Of a stretch of DNA of 64,000 nucleotides, positions 42,231 to 49,812 are shown in pieces. A model generated the notes under the pieces. It saw only the letters and a list, made by a program, of their open reading frames with translations, made no database searches and had not been told where the DNA came from. Origin of the DNA: JAOPZW01 sp036379935 (GTDB lineage: Bacteria > Actinomycetota > Thermoleophilia > Solirubrobacterales > Solirubrobacteraceae); NCBI GenBank assembly GCA_036379935.1, contig DASVFT010000040.1:15042-79041 (forward strand), read 5' to 3'. How positions within the stretch are numbered: position 1 is the stretch's first letter; each line of letters starts with the position of its first letter. A program made the position numbers and the translations under genes.

Positions 42231-43463
42231 ATGTCCACCCCGGCCCAGGGACCGGCGACCGGGCTCGACCTTGCTGCGCTCGACGCTCTCACCGACGCGG
42301 TCGAATCGGGCGCCGGCCTGCCCGAGGTCGTCCGTGCGGCGGCGCGGGCGCTCGACGCGAGCCTCGTGCTGACCGACCCCGCGGGTGCGGTGCTGGCCGT
42401 GGCCGCGCGCTCGCCGGCCGACGAGCGCGGGCTGCTGGACGACGCGGCCGGGGTGGAGGCGCTGGACCTGCGGGTGGCCGACGTCGCAGTGGGGACGCTG
42501 CGCATGCGCGCGCGCAACGAGCCGGGGCCGGCGCTGGTCAAGCTGGTGACGACGCTCGTGGCCTCCGAGGCCGAGCGCGTGCGCGCGCCGGAGCGCGCGT
42601 CGGAGGAGGCGCTCTCGGCTTTCCTGCGCGCCGTGCTCGATCGCGATCTTTCGGGCCGCGAGGACATCCTGGCTCGCGCCGGCGAGCTGGGGCTCGACCT
42701 GGTCGAAGGCGCCAGCGTCCTGGTCGCCCGCGCCCATCCGCGCGTGCCTACGGAGGACGGCTGGCGCCAGCGCGTCCTCGCCGTCGCCGATCGCGGGGCG
42801 CGCGGCATCGTGCCGGGAGCGGCGGCCGTGCTCGCGCCGCGCGGCGAGGCGCCCGGCGCGGAGGTCGTGGTCGTGCTCCCGGGCGCCGACGACAGCGGCG
42901 CCGCGCGCGCCGCCGAGGCCATCCTGCGCGAGCTGCAGAGCGCGCTGCCCGGCCACACCTTCGCGCTCGGTCGCAGTCGCTCGGCCACCGATCCCGCCGA
43001 CCTGCACCGCGCCGGGGCGGAGGCGCTGCTCGCCGCCAACGTGGCTGAGGGCGACGCCGAGCGGCCGGTCCTGGCCTTCGACGAGTCCGGCGCCTACCGC
43101 CTCCTGCTGAGCGCGATGAGCGAGGACCCGGCCGAGCTGCAGCGCTTCTACGCGGAGACCGTCGAGCCGCTGGTCGCATACGACGAGCAGTACGAGACCG
43201 GCCTGGTGGCGACCGTCGAGGCCTTCCTGGAGGCCGACGGGAACGTCGCCGGCACCGCGCAGCGGCTCTTCACCCACCGCCACACGATCCGCTATCGGCT
43301 GGAGCGGGTGAAGGAGCTCTCGGGCCTCGACGTGGGCTCCACCGACGGACGCGAGAAGCTCTCGCTCGGCCTGAAGGCGATGCGCGTCCTCGGGATCGCC
43401 CACCGCGGCGGGCCGGCGACGGAGGACGGCGCCGGCGCGGGGCGCGTGCCGCGGCGCAGCTAG
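42231..43463 (+). CDS. PucR/CdaR-family transcriptional regulator
   Basis: A 410-residue regulator. Residues ~20-110 resemble a GAF-like sensor, and the central part (~150-290) is like the CdaR GGDEF-like domain. The C-terminal ~65 residues ('LVATVEAFLEADGNVAGTAQRLFTHRHTIRYRLERVKELSGLDV') are the PucR HTH_30 domain. Such proteins often control purine, sugar-acid or amino-acid catabolism. A nucleoside phosphorylase-like gene follows after 32 nt with its own -10 box, so a regulatory link is possible but not shown. Confidence 0.88.
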   Translation: MSTPAQGPATGLDLAALDALTDAVESGAGLPEVVRAAARALDASLVLTDPAGAVLAVAARSPADERGLLDDAAGVEALDLRVADVAVGTLRMRARNEPGPALVKLVTTLVASEAERVRAPERASEEALSAFLRAVLDRDLSGREDILARAGELGLDLVEGASVLVARAHPRVPTEDGWRQRVLAVADRGARGIVPGAAAVLAPRGEAPGAEVVVVLPGADDSGAARAAEAILRELQSALPGHTFALGRSRSATDPADLHRAGAEALLAANVAEGDAERPVLAFDESGAYRLLLSAMSEDPAELQRFYAETVEPLVAYDEQYETGLVATVEAFLEADGNVAGTAQRLFTHRHTIRYRLERVKELSGLDVGSTDGREKLSLGLKAMRVLGIAHRGGPATEDGAGAGRVPRRS

Positions 43464-43481
43464 GGCGGTCCGTGGCGGGCG

Positions 43482-43487
43482 TACGAT
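43482..43487 (+). promoter_or_regulatory. TACGAT -10 box, probable leaderless promoter of the MTAP-like gene
   Basis: TACGAT ends 8 nt before ATG 43496, with no ribosome-binding site between. Confidence 0.45.
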
Positions 43488-43495
43488 CCGCCGCC

Positions 43496-44287
43496 ATGCG
43501 GATCGGGATCATCACCGGGTCGGGCACCTACTCCCTTCCGGAGCTTCGGGTCGGCGCTCCCACCGCCGTGCCGACGCCGTTCGGCGATGCGCTGGTCTCC
43601 GAAGGACGCTTCGCCGGCGCCGAGGTGCTCCATCTCGCGCGCCATGGCGAGGGACACCGGCGCCTGAGCAGCGCGGTGACCCACCAGGCCAACATCTGGG
43701 CGCTGCGCGAGGGCGGCGCGCAGGCGATCCTGGCCGTGACGGTGTGCGGCGCGCTCGACCCTGACCTCGAGCTGGGCACGCTCATCGTCTTCGACGACCT
43801 GCACTTTTTGGCCAACCGCCTTCCGGACGGCTCGCTGTGCACGCTGCACACCGAGCCCGGCGCGCCCGGCCGCGGCCACTGGATCTTCGACCGTCCGTTC
43901 AGCGAGCCGCTGCGCCGCGCGCTGCTCGACGGCGCGCGCGAGACCGGCCACGCCGTGCGCGGCGCAGGCTGCTACGGCCATGTCGACGGTCCGCGCTTCA
44001 ACACCGCCACCGAGATCCGCGCGCTCATGCGGGCCGGTGTCACGGCGGTGTCGCAGACCGCCGGCCCTGAGACGGTCCTCGCCGGCGAGGCCAAGGTGCC
44101 CTACGCGCTGCTGGGCTACGCGACCGACTACGCCAACGGCGTCAAGCCCGAGGCGCCGACGCCCGTCGAGGAGCTCATCCGGCTGGTGGGCGCCAGCACG
44201 GAGTCGTTCGCGCGCACGCTGGCGGCGGCCGTGCCGCGCGTCACGGAGCCGCCCGACCCGGTGGGGACGCATTTCGCCTGGGATTGA
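43496..44287 (+). CDS. MTAP/PNP-family purine nucleoside phosphorylase
   Basis: A 263-residue protein of the MTAP/PNP trimeric class. It has 'RIGIITGSGTYSLPEL', 'LARHGEGHRRLSSAVTHQANIWALREGGAQAILAVTVCGALDP', 'LIVFDDLHFLANR', 'CYGHVDGPRFNTATEIRALMRAGVTAVSQTAGPE' and 'YALLGYATDYANGV'. It should cleave 5'-methylthioadenosine or 6-oxopurine nucleosides with phosphate. The MTAP-type 'RFxT..E' pattern is seen, but substrate preference is not certain. The start is ATG 43496. Confidence 0.88.
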   Translation: MRIGIITGSGTYSLPELRVGAPTAVPTPFGDALVSEGRFAGAEVLHLARHGEGHRRLSSAVTHQANIWALREGGAQAILAVTVCGALDPDLELGTLIVFDDLHFLANRLPDGSLCTLHTEPGAPGRGHWIFDRPFSEPLRRALLDGARETGHAVRGAGCYGHVDGPRFNTATEIRALMRAGVTAVSQTAGPETVLAGEAKVPYALLGYATDYANGVKPEAPTPVEELIRLVGASTESFARTLAAAVPRVTEPPDPVGTHFAWD

Positions 44288-44333
44288 CCTCGCCGCGCCG
44301 CTCCACGGATGTTTGCCGCGACCGCCACGCCGG

Positions 44334-44339
44334 TAGCCT
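44334..44339 (+). promoter_or_regulatory. TAGCCT -10 box, probable leaderless promoter of the acidic protein gene
   Basis: TAGCCT ends 7 nt before ATG 44347. Confidence 0.4.
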
Positions 44340-44346
44340 CGGCGGC

Positions 44347-44688
44347 ATGGACTTCGAGCGCGATGAGGAAGAGGCGGCCGCCGCCGAGGCTCGCCGCATC
44401 GGGGGCACCCCCGACGCCGACGACGAGGACTACGTCCAGCGCGACAGCCGGCCCGCCGGCATCTCCGACGAGGCCTGGCGCCCCCTCGAGGAAGCCGGCG
44501 AGGGCGAGGCCGAAGGCTTCGAGGAGGCCGAGGCCGAGCTCATCGAGCGTGCCGAGAACCCCCACGGCCCATCCCCGCTGAAGGACGCCGAGGGGATCGC
44601 CGAGGAGCCCGAGGCGCTCGACGTCGAGTACGGCGAAGCCGACCACGAGCACACCGCCGAGGACGACCCGGACGACACCGACCGCTGA
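44347..44688 (+). CDS. Very acidic small protein of unknown function
   Basis: A 113-residue protein dominated by Asp/Glu ('DFERDEEEAAAAEARRIGG', 'EAGEGEAEGFEEAEAELIERAEN', 'EDDPDDTDR'). A short tryptophan-containing patch ('GISDEAWRPLEEAGEG') may be the only structured part. No signal peptide or membrane segment is present, and most of it should be disordered. The family is not recognised. It stands alone between the MTAP-like gene and tRNA-Gln. Confidence 0.7.
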   Translation: MDFERDEEEAAAAEARRIGGTPDADDEDYVQRDSRPAGISDEAWRPLEEAGEGEAEGFEEAEAELIERAENPHGPSPLKDAEGIAEEPEALDVEYGEADHEHTAEDDPDDTDR

Positions 44689-44690
44689 GC

Positions 44691-44696
44691 TAGGCT
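44691..44696 (+). promoter_or_regulatory. TAGGCT -10 box of tRNA-Gln
   Basis: TAGGCT lies 11 nt before the first tRNA base (44708), a usual distance for a short 5' leader that RNase P removes. Confidence 0.45.
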
Positions 44697-44707
44697 TGGC
44701 CTCCCCT

Positions 44708-44778
44708 TGGGGAGTCGTCTAATGGCAAGACTCGGGCCTTTGAAGCCCGCTATCCCGGTTCAAATCCGGGCTCCCCAG
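44708..44778 (+). tRNA. tRNA-Gln (anticodon UUG)
   Basis: A complete 71-nt cloverleaf. The acceptor arm is TGGGGAG / CTCCCCA, the D-stem GTCT / AGAC, and the anticodon stem CGGGC / GCCCG with loop CTTTGAA, so TTG is the anticodon (44740-44742) and decodes CAA (Gln). The T-arm has CCCGG / CCGGG with the TTCAAAT loop, and the discriminator is G (44778). The 3' CCA is not encoded. There is no intron. Confidence 0.95.
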
Positions 44779-44804
44779 TCGGGCAAGCCGTCCGCCGAGT
44801 ATAC

Positions 44805-44818
44805 CGAACATATGTTCG
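44805..44818 (+). promoter_or_regulatory. LexA/SOS box upstream of the LAGLIDADG gene
   Basis: CGAACATATGTTCG is a perfect 14-bp palindrome. It fits the core of the actinobacterial SOS box (CGAAC-N4-GTTCG) and all but the last base of the Bacillus DinR consensus. It ends 1 nt before ATG 44820, and a weak TATACC box abuts it (44800-44805). LexA binding here would silence the gene until DNA damage. Confidence 0.75.
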
Positions 44819-44819
44819 T

Positions 44820-45335
44820 ATGGCCCCGGACGTTCATCTTTACGAGCTGCACTGGCTCGCCGGGTTGCTCGAGGGCGAGGGAAGCTTCATGGTCGGGCCG
44901 CCCAGCAGTCCTCGGCCGCCGGTGATCTCGGTCAACATGAACGACGAGGACATCATGGAGCGCCTGGGTCGGATATTTGGTCGGAAGATCCACGTCATCA
45001 CACCCCGAAACCAGCGGTGCCAGACGAGCTACCAGCTTCGCGTCAAGGGCGGCGATGCCGTGCGCTGGATGACGCTGCTCAGGCCGCTGATGGGCTCGCG
45101 TCGCCAAGCCCAGATCGCTCGCGCGCTCGCCAGCTATGCGCCGCGACCCAGCGCTCTGCTCACCGATGAGACTGCGGACGCGGCCTTGAGCGCGCTCTCA
45201 GCTGGAGATCCCGTCAAGGTCGTCGCAGAGCGGCTCGGGGTCAGCATCTGGTGCATCTACGACCTCCGGCTTGGCCGCACGTTCAAGCACCTTCGCCGTG
45301 AGCGGTCGAGCGGGCGTGGAGAGGCAGCGACCTGA
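44820..45335 (+). CDS. Free-standing LAGLIDADG-type homing-endonuclease-like protein
   Basis: A 171-residue protein with one LAGLIDADG helix ('HWLAGLLEGEGSFMVGP', residues ~11-27; the acidic Glu in 'EGEGSF' is the metal-binding position). A beta-rich core and 'GGDAVRWMTLLRPLMGSRRQAQI' follow, as in small LAGLIDADG proteins. A C-terminal HTH-like stretch ('VKVVAERLGVSIWCIYDLRLG') resembles modular DNA-binding domains. Single-motif members act as homodimers. It is not inside an intron or intein. It lies 41 nt after tRNA-Gln and sits behind a LexA box. The codons look less GC-rich than the neighbours, which suggests transfer. It could also be a domesticated regulator (WhiA-like fold). Confidence 0.8.
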   Translation: MAPDVHLYELHWLAGLLEGEGSFMVGPPSSPRPPVISVNMNDEDIMERLGRIFGRKIHVITPRNQRCQTSYQLRVKGGDAVRWMTLLRPLMGSRRQAQIARALASYAPRPSALLTDETADAALSALSAGDPVKVVAERLGVSIWCIYDLRLGRTFKHLRRERSSGRGEAAT

Positions 45336-45365
45336 GGCGGGACATCTGAGTGGTGCGGTCGGCTC

Positions 45366-45371
45366 TAGCAT
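45366..45371 (+). promoter_or_regulatory. TAGCAT -10 box, probable leaderless promoter of glmU
   Basis: TAGCAT ends 7 nt before GTG 45379, with no ribosome-binding site between. Confidence 0.45.
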
Positions 45372-45378
45372 CCGCTGC

Positions 45379-46758
45379 GTGAGCTCGCCCACGGTCGTCA
45401 TCCTCGCCGCCGGCCAGGGCACGCGCATGCGCTCGCGCGTCCCCAAGGTCCTGCATGACCTGTGCGGCCAACCGATGATCGCCTGGTCGGTGGGGGCTGC
45501 GCTCCAGGCCGGCGCGGGCAAGGTCGTCGTGGTCGACGGCCCCGAACGGGAGCTCGAGGGGCGGCTGCCCGACGGGGTCGAGCTCGCGGTGCAGGCCACG
45601 CCCAACGGCACCGGTGGGGCCGTCCAGGCGGCCGTCGGACAGCTTGGCGACGAGACCGTCCTCGTGCTCAACGGGGACGCGCCGCTGGTCACGACCGACG
45701 TGCTGCAAGGACTGCTCGAGGCCCACGCCGCCGGCGGCGCGCAGGCGACGCTCGGGTCGATGGAGCTCGAGGACCCGTCGGGCTACGGGCGCATCGTGCG
45801 CCGCGGCGATGGGTCGGTGGACCGGGTCGTGGAGACGAAGGTCGAGGGCGACGCGACCGACGAGGAGCTGGCGATCCGCGAGGTCAACGCCGGCGTCTAC
45901 GCCTTCGACGGCGATGCCCTCAAGGACGCCCTCGCGCGCCTGACGCCCGATAACGCGCAGGGCGAGCTCTACCTGCCCTCGACCGTCGAGCTGCTGGACC
46001 GCGTCGCCGCCCACCCGCTCGACGACCCCACCGCGATGCTGGGCGTCAACGACCGCGTCGAGCTGGCCCGCGTGCGCGCGCTGGCGCAGGCGCGCATCCA
46101 CGCCGTGCACATGCGGGCCGGCGTCACCATCGTCGATCCCGCCAGCACGCTCATCGACGTCACGGTCGGCATCGGCGCCGACACCGTGGTCGAGCCCTCG
46201 TCGTTTTTGCGCGGCACCACGGTCGTCGGCGAGCGCTGCACCGTCGGCCCGCTGACGACGATCATCGACTCGACGCTGGGCGACGAGGTCGCCGTGCCGC
46301 ACTCATACCTGACCGCGTGCGAGGTCCGCGACGGCGCCACCGTGGGGCCCTTCGCCTACCTGCGGCCCGGGACGCTGCTGCGCGAGCGCGCGAAGGCGGG
46401 CACGTTCGTCGAGATCAAGAACTCCGACATCGGCGAAGGGAGCAAGGTCCCGCACCTCAGCTACATCGGCGACGCCGACGTCGGCCCCGGCACCAATATC
46501 GGCGCCGCCAACGTCACGGCCAACTACGACGGCAGCCGCAAGCACCGCACGACCATCGGGGCTGACGTCTACACGAGCGTCGACACCACGTTCGTCGCCC
46601 CGGTCACCGTCGGCGACGGCGCGTACACGGCCGCCAACTCGGCCATCACCGAGGACGTCCCGCCCGGCGCGCTCGGGATCGCCCGCCCGCGCCAGACGAA
46701 CATCGACGGCTACGCCGAGCGGCGTCGCGCACGCGACGCGACGGACACGTCGTCATGA
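45379..46758 (+). CDS. glmU: Bifunctional GlmU (GlcNAc-1-P uridyltransferase / GlcN-1-P acetyltransferase)
   Basis: A 459-residue enzyme that makes UDP-GlcNAc. The N-terminal pyrophosphorylase has 'VVILAAGQGTRMRSRVPKVLHDLCGQPMI', 'QATPNGTGGAVQAA' and 'VLVLNGDAPLV'. 'REVNAGVYAFDG' is the UDP-GlcNAc-binding region. The C-terminal left-handed beta helix is shown by 'TVGPFAYLRPGTLL', 'KAGTFVEIKNSDIGEGSKVPHLSYIGDADVG' and 'NIGAANVTANYDGSRKHRTTIG'. The start GTG 45379 follows the -10 box. prs follows after 24 nt, the classical glmU-prs pair. Confidence 0.97.
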   Translation: MSSPTVVILAAGQGTRMRSRVPKVLHDLCGQPMIAWSVGAALQAGAGKVVVVDGPERELEGRLPDGVELAVQATPNGTGGAVQAAVGQLGDETVLVLNGDAPLVTTDVLQGLLEAHAAGGAQATLGSMELEDPSGYGRIVRRGDGSVDRVVETKVEGDATDEELAIREVNAGVYAFDGDALKDALARLTPDNAQGELYLPSTVELLDRVAAHPLDDPTAMLGVNDRVELARVRALAQARIHAVHMRAGVTIVDPASTLIDVTVGIGADTVVEPSSFLRGTTVVGERCTVGPLTTIIDSTLGDEVAVPHSYLTACEVRDGATVGPFAYLRPGTLLRERAKAGTFVEIKNSDIGEGSKVPHLSYIGDADVGPGTNIGAANVTANYDGSRKHRTTIGADVYTSVDTTFVAPVTVGDGAYTAANSAITEDVPPGALGIARPRQTNIDGYAERRRARDATDTSS

Positions 46759-46766
46759 CCCCCGCG

Positions 46767-46772
46767 TAGACT
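46767..46772 (+). promoter_or_regulatory. TAGACT -10 box upstream of prs
   Basis: TAGACT ends 10 nt before GTG 46783 and lies in the 24-nt glmU-prs gap, so prs may have its own start site. Confidence 0.35.
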
Positions 46773-46782
46773 GCGTGGTGTC

Positions 46783-47802
<1,020 letters not shown>

Positions 47803-47837
47803 CCTGCGGGGCCTCTCGCCGCATCTCAGAACAATGC

Positions 47838-48182
47838 ATGGCTAGTTTTCCAGGCGTGACTTCGACGGCGGCTGCGCTGCTGATGGACCGGCTGGGGCTG
47901 AGCGAGGAGGAGCTGTGCGTCGTGCTCGACGCCGCTCCCCTGACGGTCATCGCCGGCGACCTCGAGCACAAGCCCCAGCTGCCGATCCTCCTGGCCCTCA
48001 CGGAGGAGGCGGCGGGGCGGGTGGCCGACGGCGTCCTTCGGCGTTGGGTGCGAGCGAGGGGGCCGAACGGGCGCCCGCTCGACCGTCTGCTCGCCCGCGA
48101 CTACGCGGGCTTCGAGGCCGATCTGCAGGCATTGGCCGACCGCGGCTTCGTGCTGCGCGCGGGCGGCGCGGGCGCCTCCTAG
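47838..48182 (+). CDS. Small protein, possibly MbcA/ParS-like
   Basis: A 114-residue protein I cannot assign firmly. Residues ~15-50 ('MDRLGLSEEELCVVLDAAPLTVIAGDLEHKPQLPILLALTEEAAG') look like an Xre/HTH-type helical region. The C-terminal half ('VLRRWVRARGPNGRPLDRLLARDYAGFEADLQALADRGF') recalls the 'W....n..l.g.tP..ll' toxin-binding end of MbcA/ParS antitoxins. No partner RES toxin gene is adjacent, so it may be a stand-alone regulator. The 3' end overlaps the convergent DUF4235 gene by 4 nt. Confidence 0.6.
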   Translation: MASFPGVTSTAAALLMDRLGLSEEELCVVLDAAPLTVIAGDLEHKPQLPILLALTEEAAGRVADGVLRRWVRARGPNGRPLDRLLARDYAGFEADLQALADRGFVLRAGGAGAS

Positions 48183-48475
48183 CCGACGGCCTCCGCGGCC
48201 TCGCTCTCCTCGGGCTCCTTCTCGCCCGGCCAGAAGCCGGTGAGGCTGGCGAAGCCCTTGGCCCCGACGCGATCGACGGCGGCGCGGGTCACCTTGAAGG
48301 TCACGCCCTCGACGGCCGCGGCGCCGATCACCTTCGGCCACGTCGTCTGCAGGGTGGTCGGCTTGGGCGGCTCCTCCTTGTCGAAGATGCCCCAGACCGC
48401 CTCGAAGAGCTTCTTGGCGAGGAGGCCGGCGAGGACGCCGAAGAGGATGCCGAATGGCTTGTAGAAGAGCTTCAT
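48179..48475 (-). CDS. DUF4235-like small membrane protein
   Basis: A 98-residue protein matching the DUF4235 pattern: 'KLFYKPFGILFGVLAGLLAKKLFEAVWGIFDKEEPPKPTTLQTTWPKVIGAAAVEGVTFKVTRAAVDRVGAKGFASLTGFWPGE'. One hydrophobic segment (~8-22) plus a shorter one (~50-60) suggest a membrane location. The C-terminus is acidic. The function is unknown. It is divergent from the 240-residue gene at 48595, with 119 nt between them. Confidence 0.85.
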   Translation of the reverse strand: MKLFYKPFGILFGVLAGLLAKKLFEAVWGIFDKEEPPKPTTLQTTWPKVIGAAAVEGVTFKVTRAAVDRVGAKGFASLTGFWPGEKEPEESEAAEAVG

Positions 48476-48594
48476 GTGGGCACGAGGCTATTCGACAGGG
48501 TGGTGTGCGATTTCCGCCGGGGTGTCGATAATGATGGGTACCCCACTCGTGCACGCTTCGCACCGCGGATGCAAAGGACGGAAGGAGGGATCCG

Positions 48595-49317
48595 ATGGAC
48601 GAGCAGCCAGGAGCCTTCGGCGATGACGCCGACGAGCTCCTGCGGCGCGCGCTCATCGATCCCGACGCGTCGGTCGCGGTGGCGATGCGCGTCGGCGGCC
48701 TCGCGCTGACCGAGGCGCTGACCATCGTCTTCCATGGCCGCGCCGACCTCGGGACGATCCAGACCTACGTCGCCGCCGGCGGGCGCGGTGCCGGCAGCGC
48801 CATCGGCGCCGACGAGCTGCTGCGCGTCCCCTGCGACCTGGACCTCGGCGACGCCGAGAGCCGCGACGAGGCCGAGGAGGCCTACGCCGAGCAGGCGCGC
48901 ACCCTGCGCGACGCGCTGCTGGCGGCGGACACGGTCCTGGCCATCTGGCGCGAGCCGCTGCAGGCGCTGGCCGAGGCCGACGTGGGCGTCGATCGCTCGA
49001 TCGACCTCCCGGTGCGACTGCCGGCGCACCGGCTCATGCCGGTCGCCCTGGTGGCGCCCGACAAGCACCTCACGGTGGCGCCGGTGTGCGGCGCGCGCCG
49101 GCTGGCCGACGGTCGCCCGCCGATGGGCATCGCCTGCGCCCAGCAGGACGTCGCGCGGGTCTACCCGCTGCCCGACGACCCCGAGCGCTGCCTCGAGGAC
49201 TTCGCCGAGCGCGCGGCTGACCACGCGCGCCGCATGGCCGAGCGCCTGGAGCACCAGGAGGCGTCGGTCCGGCGCTTCCTCGAGCTCAGCGGCGACGACC
49301 CGCCGCCCGCCGGCTGA
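48595..49317 (+). CDS. Hypothetical protein, 240 residues
   Basis: A soluble-looking protein without a recognised family. It is rich in Ala/Asp/Glu/Arg. Residues ~10-60 form a helix-rich start, ~95-125 another helical block ('EEAYAEQARTLRDALLAADTVLAIWREPLQAL'), and the C-terminal ~35 residues look coiled-coil-like ('ERAADHARRMAERLEHQEASVRRFLEL'). AGGAGGG lies ~5-8 nt upstream of ATG 48595. The divergent gap 48476-48594 carries a TAATGA-type AT-rich patch that may hold promoters; nothing else is seen there. Confidence 0.7.
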   Translation: MDEQPGAFGDDADELLRRALIDPDASVAVAMRVGGLALTEALTIVFHGRADLGTIQTYVAAGGRGAGSAIGADELLRVPCDLDLGDAESRDEAEEAYAEQARTLRDALLAADTVLAIWREPLQALAEADVGVDRSIDLPVRLPAHRLMPVALVAPDKHLTVAPVCGARRLADGRPPMGIACAQQDVARVYPLPDDPERCLEDFAERAADHARRMAERLEHQEASVRRFLELSGDDPPPAG

Positions 49318-49325
49318 CGGACGGC

Positions 49326-49331
49326 TACGCT
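49326..49331 (+). promoter_or_regulatory. TACGCT -10 box, probable leaderless promoter
   Basis: TACGCT ends 9 nt before GTG 49341. Confidence 0.35.
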
Positions 49332-49340
49332 GCCGCGCTC

Positions 49341-49784
49341 GTGTCGCGCCGTCGCAAGGTCCTGCTCGCCGCCGCCGGCGTGGTCGTCTTCCTGGCCGTC
49401 TCGCTGCTCCTCGCCCGCTACCTGAGCACCGAGAACCGCGAGCGCGACGCCGTCTACGCGCTCCTGCGCGACCAGGCGCGCGGCGACGCGCGGGCGATGC
49501 TCGCCCGCCTCGACGGGTGCGACGCGCCCTGCCGCGCGGACGTCGCCTCCAACGCCCGGCGGCTCGCACGCCCGGGCGAGGTGAAGATCCTCGCCTACCA
49601 GTCGTCGACGTCCTACGCGCTGGGCCCGGCGCAGGGCCCGACGCGCGTGGCGTGGACGATCATCGACCGCCAGCTGCCGGTGGTGCAATGCGTGGAGATC
49701 CAGCGCACCGGCACCGTGCTGGCCGGACGAGGGATTAACCTGCGCCGCCTCAGCGTCCCGATCGATCGGCAGGGCTCGTGCTGA
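49341..49784 (+). CDS. Membrane-anchored small exported protein, unknown function
   Basis: A 147-residue protein. A basic start ('SRRRKV') and one hydrophobic segment ('LLAAAGVVVFLAVSLLLARYL', ~8-28) mark a signal anchor. The remainder (~30-147) is predicted outside the membrane and has four cysteines ('DGCDAPC', 'VVQCVEI' and a final Cys), consistent with disulfides. The layout, an N-terminal anchor plus a compact alpha/beta domain, resembles DUF4878-like NTF2 proteins, but this is weak. Start GTG 49341. Confidence 0.65.
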   Translation: MSRRRKVLLAAAGVVVFLAVSLLLARYLSTENRERDAVYALLRDQARGDARAMLARLDGCDAPCRADVASNARRLARPGEVKILAYQSSTSYALGPAQGPTRVAWTIIDRQLPVVQCVEIQRTGTVLAGRGINLRRLSVPIDRQGSC

Positions 49785-49812
49785 CGCGTGCCGCAACGTC
49801 GGGGGTCCAGCC

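Noticed and set aside
44812..44925. An ATG inside the LexA palindrome opening another frame
   Set aside because: That frame overlaps the LAGLIDADG gene, has no family similarity, and ends early. ATG 44820 gives the recognised motif.
44708..45335. Group I intron in tRNA-Gln hosting the LAGLIDADG gene, or an integrase attachment site
   Set aside because: The tRNA is complete and uninterrupted. No integrase gene or repeated tRNA 3' end is seen downstream.
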